Below are positions 6,020-11,968 of a stretch of DNA of 11,968 bases, piece by piece. The notes beneath the pieces are model-generated. The model did no database searches. It was not told the DNA's origin and saw only the letters and a list, made by a program, of their open reading frames with translations. The translations under genes and the position numbers were made by a program. Positions within the stretch are counted from its first letter, which is position 1. Every line of letters starts with the position of its first letter. The DNA is from an uncultured Dechloromonas sp. (GTDB taxonomy: Bacteria; Pseudomonadota; Gammaproteobacteria; Burkholderiales; Rhodocyclaceae), in assembly GCA_946477505.1 (NCBI GenBank), contig CAMKYP010000080.1:1-11968 (forward strand), written 5' to 3'.

Positions 6020-8566
6020 ATGCCCGGTTTTTCCCGTCGTCCGCTCGCCGTTCTTGTCTGCTGCCTATTTTCCGGTACGCAGGTTGGCTATGCGGCCATC
6101 GAAACAGAGCATGCCTCGATTCAGGCGACAGGTTCAACCCCGGAGGAGCTACAGCAGCCGTTGATGCTGGCGGCCAATGACGTTCCGCTGAATCTGCGCA
6201 AGGAACGCAAGTTCGATATTCTCAAGAAAAAGAAGACGCCGACGGATAAGGCGCAGGAACCCAAGGCGCCGGTGCCTGAAGCGCCGGCGGTGCTGAAGCA
6301 GGACGATAGTTATCCGCTGTTCATCGTCGCCAATCAAATCGAGGGGCAGTCTGACGAACTCACCGAGGCCGAGGGTGACGTCGAACTGCGCAAGGTGGGC
6401 AGCTTGCTTTACGCTGATCGCCTCACCTACCGGCCGCTTGAGGATGAGGTCGATGCCACCGGGTCTGTCCGTCTGCTGCAGGATGGTTCGGAGATCAGCG
6501 GCCCGCATTTGCGCATGCGCCTGTCCGACCGGATCGGCTCGGCCGAGCAGGTCACCTACCGCATCGTGCGCGACGTGCCGAGTCGTTATTATGCCCAGCA
6601 GCAGACGGTGGTCACGGTGGCGAGCAGCAATGCCAATACTTCCGGCGCACCGATGATGCTCAATGTCGCCAACAGCTACGGGCTGCCGACGCAACTGCCG
6701 CCGCCGCGACAGTCGGAAGCCAACGGCTATGCGGAACGGATCGATTTCGAGGGCGAGAACCAGATGTCGCTCTTCACCAATACCTATTCGACGTGCAAGC
6801 CGGGAAGCGCCGACTGGTATCTGAAGACTGCCGAAACGCATCTAGATTACGACGAAGGCAAGGGAACGGCCAAGGATGCCACGCTGTGGTTCCACGGGGC
6901 GCCCATCCTCTATACACCACTGGCCAGTTTTCCACTGAACAACCAGCGGCGCTCGGGCATCCTGCACCCGCATTTCTCGACGTCCACCCGTAGTGGCCTC
7001 GATCTGACGGTTCCGTACTACCTCAACCTGGCGCCGAATTACGACCTGACGCTGATACCGCGCTACCTCTCGAAGCGCGGCGTGCAACTCGGGGCCGATG
7101 CGCGCTATGTGGATTATTTCTACGAAGGTCAGGCGCGTTTGGAATACATGCCGAACGACGACATGCTGAACCGCAGTCGCTATGCCTACCGTTTCGATCA
7201 CCGGCACAACCTGGGCGGCGGCCTTTCGGCAGCCCTCAATTGGAACGGCGTTTCCGACGATTACTACTGGCAGGATCTGACGTCTCGCCTTTTGCAAACA
7301 TCGCAGACGCAGTTGCCGCGCCAGATAGTGCTTGGCTATACGCCGGCGCCGTGGCTGCAGACCAGTATGCAGGTTCTGCGCTACCAGACCCTGCAGATCG
7401 ATCCGATCAACCCGATTGCTCGTCCCTACTTCCTCGAGCCGCAGCTTAACCTGCTGGCTTACAAGGCGAACGTGCTCAAGACCGATTTTGCCGCGATCGG
7501 CCAGTATTCGCGCTTCACCCATGTCGATGCTGCAAAGGTCCAGGGCGACCGGATGGTGTTCTATCCGCAAATCTCCCTGCCGATCGTGCATCCAGCCTTC
7601 CAGATCACACCCAAGCTTGGTCTGCATCTGACCAAGTATTCATTGGACGAACAGGCTTCAGGGCTACCCAATACCTTCAGCCGTGCGCTGCCGACCTTCT
7701 CGCTCGATTCGACGGTGGTGTTCGAGCGCGAGGGCGACTGGTTCGGCAAGAGCTACATCCAGACGCTGGAGCCAAGGCTCTACTACGTCAATATTCCGTA
7801 CAAGGACCAGAGCCGGATTCCGCTATTCGATTCCGGCCTGTCTGACTTCAACTTTGCCCAGATATTTTCCGAGAACCGCTACAGCGGTTACGACCGCATC
7901 AACGACGCCAATCAGTTGACCGCTGGTTTGACCACCCGCTTGCTCGACGGCGAGACCGGTGTCGAGCGCTTTAAGGCGATGGTGGGGCAGCGTTATTACT
8001 TCAAGCCGCAGCGCGTCTCGCTTCCCACCGAAACGATGCGCCAGAATGATTTTTCCAACATCGTCGCGGCGTTCAACGGACTGGTCGCGCCCAAAACCTA
8101 CGCCGATCTTGCGACCGAGTACAACTATCGCGAAAACGTCATCGAGCGCTTCTCGGCCGGTGCGCGTTTCCAGCCGGAATACGGCAAGGTGCTGTCGGCC
8201 AGTTATCGTTACACCCGCGATGCGCTGACCGGCAACTCCACGGTCGACCAGATCGATGTGGCCGGACAATGGCCCGTTTCGGCGAACTGGTATGCCGTCG
8301 GCCGCTACAACTATTCGCTGCGCGACAGCCGGGCGCTCGAAGCCATCGCTGGCGTCGAGTACAACGCCAGTTGCTGGTCGGTTCGTCTGGTGGCGCAGCG
8401 CCTTGGGGCCATTTCCGGCAGACCCAACGATACGCTTTTCCTGCAACTCGAACTCAACGATTTCGGCAGCATCGGCTCCAATCCGATCGGCATGCTCCGG
8501 CGCAGTATCCCGGGTTATGGCAAGATCAACGAACTGCCCACCAATAGCAGCCTGCTTACCCCCTAG
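6020..8566 (+). CDS. lptD: LPS-assembly outer-membrane protein LptD
   Basis: An 848-residue outer-membrane protein that, with the lipoprotein LptE, inserts lipopolysaccharide into the outer leaflet. A Sec signal peptide covers about residues 1-25 (arginines, then LAVLVCCLF, ending near GYA). A Lys/Pro-rich linker follows (about 55-95), then the LptA-like OstA domain (about 100-185: VANQIEG, AEGDVELRK, LLYADRLTY), and the beta-barrel from about 235, with TCKPGSADWYL, SFPLNNQRRSGIL and SRYAYRFDHRH. The mature protein has only two cysteines, C259 and C785, fitting a single long-range disulfide like C173-C725 of E. coli. Length is somewhat above E. coli LptD (784). The ATG at 6020 gives the signal peptide but no clear ribosome-binding site. 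The stop shares a base with an alternative surA GTG (TAGTG). SurA, next in the operon, chaperones LptD. Confidence 0.97.
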   Translation: MPGFSRRPLAVLVCCLFSGTQVGYAAIETEHASIQATGSTPEELQQPLMLAANDVPLNLRKERKFDILKKKKTPTDKAQEPKAPVPEAPAVLKQDDSYPLFIVANQIEGQSDELTEAEGDVELRKVGSLLYADRLTYRPLEDEVDATGSVRLLQDGSEISGPHLRMRLSDRIGSAEQVTYRIVRDVPSRYYAQQQTVVTVASSNANTSGAPMMLNVANSYGLPTQLPPPRQSEANGYAERIDFEGENQMSLFTNTYSTCKPGSADWYLKTAETHLDYDEGKGTAKDATLWFHGAPILYTPLASFPLNNQRRSGILHPHFSTSTRSGLDLTVPYYLNLAPNYDLTLIPRYLSKRGVQLGADARYVDYFYEGQARLEYMPNDDMLNRSRYAYRFDHRHNLGGGLSAALNWNGVSDDYYWQDLTSRLLQTSQTQLPRQIVLGYTPAPWLQTSMQVLRYQTLQIDPINPIARPYFLEPQLNLLAYKANVLKTDFAAIGQYSRFTHVDAAKVQGDRMVFYPQISLPIVHPAFQITPKLGLHLTKYSLDEQASGLPNTFSRALPTFSLDSTVVFEREGDWFGKSYIQTLEPRLYYVNIPYKDQSRIPLFDSGLSDFNFAQIFSENRYSGYDRINDANQLTAGLTTRLLDGETGVERFKAMVGQRYYFKPQRVSLPTETMRQNDFSNIVAAFNGLVAPKTYADLATEYNYRENVIERFSAGARFQPEYGKVLSASYRYTRDALTGNSTVDQIDVAGQWPVSANWYAVGRYNYSLRDSRALEAIAGVEYNASCWSVRLVAQRLGAISGRPNDTLFLQLELNDFGSIGSNPIGMLRRSIPGYGKINELPTNSSLLTP

Positions 8567-8574
8567 TGAATTCC

Positions 8575-9882
8575 ATGACCAAATTTGTTCGTACCCTTGT
8601 TTTACTGATGGCTTGTCTGGGCGGCCTGTTTTCCCAGGCGCCGTTCGCGGTCGCGCAGGAGCCAGTCGAGGCCGACCGCATCGTCGCCGTCGTTGGTTCC
8701 GATGTGATTACCTACGTCGAGTTGCGCACTCGTCTCGCGGCGGCACTCAAGCAACTGGAAAAACAGGGAACCCCCCTGCCGCCGCAGGATGTTCTGGAGC
8801 GCCAGATGCTCGAGCGCCTGATCATGGATCGTGCGCAACTGCAGTACGCCAAGGATTCCGGCATGCGGGTCGACGATATACAGCTCGACCAGGCCATTGG
8901 TCGCATCGCGGCAGGAAACCGGATGACCGTTCCGGAATTCCGTGCGGCGCTGGAAAAGGATGGCGTCCAGTACGCCAGCTTTCGGGAAGATATCCGTAAC
9001 GAAATGATCTCGGTTCGCCTGCGCGAACGCGAGGTCGATAGCAAGCTGGTCATTTCCGAGGGCGAAATCGACAATTACCTCGCCAGTCAGGCCGCTTCCG
9101 GCAGCAATGAGGAATACCAGCTGGCCCACATCCTGTTGCGGGCTCCGGAATCGGCGAGTCCGGAGCAGTTGCAGAAGCTTCGTCTGCGTGGTGAGCAGGC
9201 GCTCAAGCGGGCGCGGGCCGGCGAAAACTTCGCCGAACTGACCGCCGCCTTTTCCGATGCGCCGGATGCCTTGCAGGGCGGCGACCTCGGCTGGCGCCCG
9301 CTGAGCCGGTTGCCCAGTCTGTATGCCGAAGTGGCAGGGCGTTTGCAGCAAGGCGAGGTCAGCGAACTGCTGCGCTCGTCGGCCGGCTTTCACGTCGTCA
9401 AGCTGCTTGGCAAGCGGGGCGGCAGCATGCAGGCCTCAGTTCAGCAGAGCAAGGCCCGCCATATCCTGATCCGTGTGAACGAAGTAGTGTCGGAAGCCGA
9501 GGCGCGGCGCAAACTCGAGGCCGTGCGCGAGCGTATCGTCAACGGGGTTGATTTTGCCGAGCAGGCCCGCCTCTATTCACAAGACGGTTCGGCTGCCAAG
9601 GGGGGGGACCTAGGCTGGCTCAATCCCGGCGATACGGTGCCGGAATTCGAACGTGCCATGGATGCCTTGAAAATCAACGAGGTGAGCCCCGTGGTCCAGT
9701 CGCCGTTCGGCATGCACCTAATCCAGGTCCAGGAGCGCCGCGAGCGCGACGTTTCGGCCGAGCGTCAACGTGCCGTTGCGCGGCAGGCGCTCCGCGAACG
9801 CAAGATGGATGAGGCCTATCAGGATTGGCTGCGCCAATTGCGTGACCGAACCTACGTCGAAAATCGTCTCGACGAGAAGTGA
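8575..9882 (+). CDS. surA: Periplasmic chaperone and peptidyl-prolyl isomerase SurA
   Basis: A 435-residue exported protein that escorts beta-barrel proteins, including LptD, to the BAM complex. The signal peptide is about residues 1-27 (MTKFVRTLVLLMACLGG, cleavage near AVA-QE). The SurA N-terminal domain follows (VAVVGSDVITYVEL). Two parvulin domains come next: P1 begins near residue 180 (YQLAHILLR) with GGDLGWRP, and P2 near 293 (KARHILIRVNE) with GGDLGWLNPG. A basic C-terminal helix (ALRERKMDEAYQDWLRQLRD) closes the chaperone module. The length compares with 428 in E. coli. The ATG at 8575 was chosen; an in-frame GTG at 8566, overlapping the lptD stop by one base, adds three residues and is equally possible. 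An eight-G run lies in the P2 coding sequence at 9600-9607. It ends coupled to pdxA (TGATG). Confidence 0.96.
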   Translation: MTKFVRTLVLLMACLGGLFSQAPFAVAQEPVEADRIVAVVGSDVITYVELRTRLAAALKQLEKQGTPLPPQDVLERQMLERLIMDRAQLQYAKDSGMRVDDIQLDQAIGRIAAGNRMTVPEFRAALEKDGVQYASFREDIRNEMISVRLREREVDSKLVISEGEIDNYLASQAASGSNEEYQLAHILLRAPESASPEQLQKLRLRGEQALKRARAGENFAELTAAFSDAPDALQGGDLGWRPLSRLPSLYAEVAGRLQQGEVSELLRSSAGFHVVKLLGKRGGSMQASVQQSKARHILIRVNEVVSEAEARRKLEAVRERIVNGVDFAEQARLYSQDGSAAKGGDLGWLNPGDTVPEFERAMDALKINEVSPVVQSPFGMHLIQVQERRERDVSAERQRAVARQALRERKMDEAYQDWLRQLRDRTYVENRLDEK

Positions 9883-10874
9883 TGCATCCGCGCATAGCCG
9901 TCACCAGTGGCGAACCGGCCGGTATCGGCCCGGAATTGTGCCTGAAGCTGAGCAATTGGTCTGGTGAAGCGCACCCTGTCGTACTGGGTGATCGCGGGCT
10001 GCTTGAAGCGCGGGCCGCTCAGCTCGGGTTGGCTGTTGCCATGCGGGATTACGCGGTCGAGAACGTGCCGCAGCCCGGCGTGCTGGATGTGCTGCATCTG
10101 CCGCTGACGGTACCCGCCGTTGCCGGCCGGCTCGATGCGGCCAACGGTCGCTATGTCCTCGCTCTGCTCGACCGGGCGTTGGCCGGCTGTCTTTCGGGCG
10201 AATTCGCTGCGATGGCGACGGCTCCTGTGCACAAGGGCGTCATCAATCAGGCGGGCGTGCATTTCACCGGTCATACCGAATACCTCGCCGACAGCACCGG
10301 TACGCCGCTGGTCGTGATGATGCTGGCCGGCGGCACGGAGCGGGGCCCGCTCCGTGTGGCGCTGGTCACCACCCATCTGCCGCTCAAGGATGTTTCGTCC
10401 GCTATCACGCCACCCATCCTGGAAGCGACGCTGCGCATCCTGCACGCCGATCTGTGTTGCAAGTACGGGCTGGCGCGACCTCGCATCCTGGTGGCCGGTC
10501 TCAACCCTCACGCCGGCGAGGGCGGCTATCTGGGGAGGGAGGAAATCGAGGTGATTACGCCGGTGCTCGACAAACTGCGCGCCGAGGGCATGCTGCTCAG
10601 CGGTCCGCACCCTGCCGACACGATGTTCACGCCGCCGCTCCTCGCCCAGGGCGACGCCGTGTTGGCGATGTACCACGACCAGGGGCTGACGGCGCTCAAG
10701 TATGCGACTTTCGGCCACGGCATCAACGTGACGCTGGGCTTGCCGATCATCCGCACCTCGGTCGATCACGGCACTGCGCTGGAACTGGCCGGTACCGGCT
10801 TGGCCGATCACGGCAGCCTGTTCGAGTCCGTGGCCGAAGCGGCGCGCATGGCGCTTGCCGCGGTTCGCGCCTAG
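9882..10874 (+). CDS. pdxA: 4-hydroxythreonine-4-phosphate dehydrogenase
   Basis: A 330-residue cytosolic enzyme of the DXP-dependent vitamin B6 pathway. It oxidises 4-phosphohydroxy-L-threonine with NAD, and its product is condensed with DXP by PdxJ. The start TSGEPAGIGPEL is diagnostic. The three metal-binding histidines are present: H165 (TTHLPLKD), H210 (NPHAGEGG) and H265 (MYHDQG), each one residue off the E. coli numbering (166, 211, 266). GPVHKGVIN is seen as APVHKGVIN, and IRTSVDHGTALELAG is intact. Length is nearly identical to E. coli PdxA (329). The ATG at 9882 shares one base with the surA TGA. A GTG one codon upstream (9879) is an alternative. GAGAAG a few bases before serves as ribosome-binding site. 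surA-pdxA-rsmA order is conserved in proteobacteria. Confidence 0.97.
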   Translation: MHPRIAVTSGEPAGIGPELCLKLSNWSGEAHPVVLGDRGLLEARAAQLGLAVAMRDYAVENVPQPGVLDVLHLPLTVPAVAGRLDAANGRYVLALLDRALAGCLSGEFAAMATAPVHKGVINQAGVHFTGHTEYLADSTGTPLVVMMLAGGTERGPLRVALVTTHLPLKDVSSAITPPILEATLRILHADLCCKYGLARPRILVAGLNPHAGEGGYLGREEIEVITPVLDKLRAEGMLLSGPHPADTMFTPPLLAQGDAVLAMYHDQGLTALKYATFGHGINVTLGLPIIRTSVDHGTALELAGTGLADHGSLFESVAEAARMALAAVRA

Positions 10875-10943
10875 CCAGAATACGGATACGGCGTTTTCAT
10901 TGCAGCACGCTGATTCCCCAGCAAAAGACAGAAGGAAAGCAAC

Positions 10944-11711
10944 ATGAAAGGCCACGTCGCCCGCAAACGCTTCGGTCAGAACTTCCTGGTCGACAGCGGC
11001 ATCATTTCCGCCATCGTATCTGCCATCAATCCGCAGCGTGGTGACACCGTCGTCGAGATCGGCCCGGGCCTGGGGGCGATTACCGAACCCTTGTTGGCGC
11101 GTGTCGATCATCTGCATGTGGTTGAAATCGACCGCGATCTGATCGCCCGCTTGAAAAAACAGTACAGTCCCGAGCGCATGACCATCCATGAGGGGGATGC
11201 GCTCGCTTTCGATTTCGCCCGTATCGGGTCCAGTCTCCATCTGGTTGGCAATCTTCCCTACAACATCTCGACCCCGCTGCTTTTCCATCTCGCCGACTAT
11301 GCCGAGAACGTCTACGACATGCATTTCATGTTGCAGAAAGAAGTCGTCGAGCGCATGGTGGCCGAGCCGGGCGATGCCGATTTCGGTCGTCTTTCGGTGA
11401 TGTTGCAGTACCGCTTCTATATAGAATGGCTGATTGACGTCCCGCCGGAATGTTTCGATCCAGCGCCCAAGGTCGATTCCGCCGTCGTGCGGCTGATTCC
11501 GAAACCGCCTGCCGAACTCAATGCCAAGAGTCTGGACAAGCTGTCGCAGGTTGTCCTGTCCGCTTTCTCGCAGCGCCGCAAGATGCTGCGCAATACCTTG
11601 AAGGGCATGCTGGACGATGCGGGTTTTGCCGCCTTGGGCATCGATCCAACGCGACGAGCCGAGGATATTCCGGTCGAGGGTTATGTCCGGATCGCCAATT
11701 ATCTGAGCTGA
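10944..11711 (+). CDS. rsmA: 16S rRNA (adenine1518-N6/adenine1519-N6) dimethyltransferase
   Basis: A 255-residue SAM-dependent methyltransferase (KsgA/RsmA) that dimethylates two adjacent adenosines near the 3' end of 16S rRNA late in 30S assembly. The N-terminus KRFGQNFLVD is typical. The SAM-binding motif EIGPGLGAIT starts at residue 38, VVEIDRDL holds the acidic ribose-binding residue, GDAL is the next motif, and the catalytic NLPYN lies at 103-107. The C-terminal helical domain contains AFSQRRKMLRNTLKG, a family signature. Length is close to the family norm (about 260-273). The ATG at 10944 has AGAAGGAAA about 8 bases upstream. It follows pdxA by 69 bp, a larger gap than elsewhere in this operon, and is followed by a strong terminator. 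Loss of RsmA confers kasugamycin resistance in well-studied species. Confidence 0.97.
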   Translation: MKGHVARKRFGQNFLVDSGIISAIVSAINPQRGDTVVEIGPGLGAITEPLLARVDHLHVVEIDRDLIARLKKQYSPERMTIHEGDALAFDFARIGSSLHLVGNLPYNISTPLLFHLADYAENVYDMHFMLQKEVVERMVAEPGDADFGRLSVMLQYRFYIEWLIDVPPECFDPAPKVDSAVVRLIPKPPAELNAKSLDKLSQVVLSAFSQRRKMLRNTLKGMLDDAGFAALGIDPTRRAEDIPVEGYVRIANYLS

Positions 11712-11723
11712 GGGTGGGCAATA

Positions 11724-11747
11724 AAAAACCCGCAGCAGCGGGTTTTT
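11724..11747. terminator. Bidirectional rho-independent terminator
   Basis: A perfect 10-bp inverted repeat AAAAACCCGC / GCGGGTTTTT with an AGCA loop (11734-11737). The GC core is followed by five T on the plus strand and six T on the minus strand. It lies 12 bp after the rsmA stop and 18 bp after the stop of the convergent small gene, so it can end transcription from both sides. Confidence 0.93.
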
Positions 11748-11765
11748 CGTTTGCCGGACGGCGTA

Positions 11766-11954
11766 TTACTTCTTGCTCGGGCAGGTGTTCAGGCCGAGTA
11801 GCGGGTAGATCGGGCACCAGCCCATCAAGCCGGTGGCCAAGGGAATGATGCCGATGTAGCCCCAAGCCGGCAGAAGGCCGGCCACGGTGGCGCCGATCAG
11901 GCCGGCGCCGGCCACGATACGCAGGGTTTTGTCGATTCCGCCAACATTTGCCAT
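11766..11954 (-). CDS. YgaP-like DUF2892 transmembrane protein (62 aa)
   Basis: A small inner-membrane protein. Residues about 12-27 (IVAGAGLIGATVAGLL) and about 32-50 (GYIGIIPLATGLMGWCPIY) form two helices. The N-terminal NVGGIDKTLRI and the end CPIYPLLGLNTC are hallmarks of the DUF2892/YgaP-like family. In E. coli the same module is the membrane anchor fused behind a rhodanese domain in YgaP, but standalone copies are common in proteobacteria. Two cysteines flank the YPLLGLNT segment and are conserved in the family. The ATG at 11954 is preceded by GGAGA eight bases upstream. It is convergent with rsmA across the shared terminator. Its upstream region, and so any partner such as a rhodanese or metalloregulator, lies beyond the window. 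The precise role is unknown. Confidence 0.88.
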   Translation of the reverse strand: MANVGGIDKTLRIVAGAGLIGATVAGLLPAWGYIGIIPLATGLMGWCPIYPLLGLNTCPSKK

Positions 11955-11968
11955 GGTGTTTTCTCCGT

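Noticed and set aside
6842..7627. Antisense frame inside lptD (and a similar one at 7823-8446)
   Set aside because: No recognisable domain, no promoter or ribosome-binding site, and the plus strand is plainly LptD.
10875..10943. Possible promoter or small RNA between pdxA and rsmA
   Set aside because: No convincing -35/-10 pair or hairpin with T run; only the rsmA ribosome-binding site is clear.
9852..11324. A 490-codon open frame on the minus strand opposite pdxA and rsmA
   Set aside because: It is the antisense shadow of two well-identified genes in GC-rich DNA. Its composition (many R, H, Q, D and G) is typical of reversed coding sequence and no domain is recognisable.

Overview
The window looks like chromosomal housekeeping DNA from a betaproteobacterium. 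GC is high, genes are densely packed, and the gene order lptD-surA-pdxA-rsmA with a divergent amgK/murU cluster is typical of beta- and gammaproteobacteria. The protein style suggests Rhodocyclales (Dechloromonas/Azonexus-like), but that placement is an inference from memory.

Minus-strand block (about 5931 down to 1): eight co-directional genes. In transcription order they are amgK (MurNAc/GlcNAc kinase), an M15-family carboxypeptidase without a signal peptide, murU (MurNAc-1-P uridylyltransferase), a 60-residue membrane protein, pepP (aminopeptidase P), a UbiH-type FAD hydroxylase, a MenA-like prenyltransferase, and the 5' end of an NCS2-type purine permease cut by the window edge. The first six are tightly packed, with overlaps or gaps of 8 bp or less, and form a convincing operon. 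The last two follow gaps of about 60 bp.

Centre (5932-6019): an 88-bp divergent intergenic region holding an inverted repeat TAAAAT-N6-ATTTTA that could supply back-to-back -10 elements.

Plus-strand block (6020-11711): lptD (outer-membrane LPS insertion), surA (periplasmic chaperone for beta-barrel proteins, LptD among its clients), pdxA (vitamin B6 synthesis) and rsmA (16S rRNA dimethylation). The first three are stop/start coupled; rsmA follows a 69-bp gap. The block ends in a strong hairpin terminator that can work in both directions. A short convergent gene (11766-11954, minus) encodes a YgaP-like DUF2892 membrane protein.

Functional theme: the two divergent operons both serve the cell envelope. 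One salvages peptidoglycan sugars, and perhaps peptides, in the cytoplasm; the other builds the outer membrane. The most interesting points are the M15 peptidase inserted between amgK and murU, the small uncharacterised membrane gene behind murU, and a MenA-like protein that appears to lack about 20 residues spanning the first two membrane helices. I see no mobile element, CRISPR array, tRNA or rRNA.
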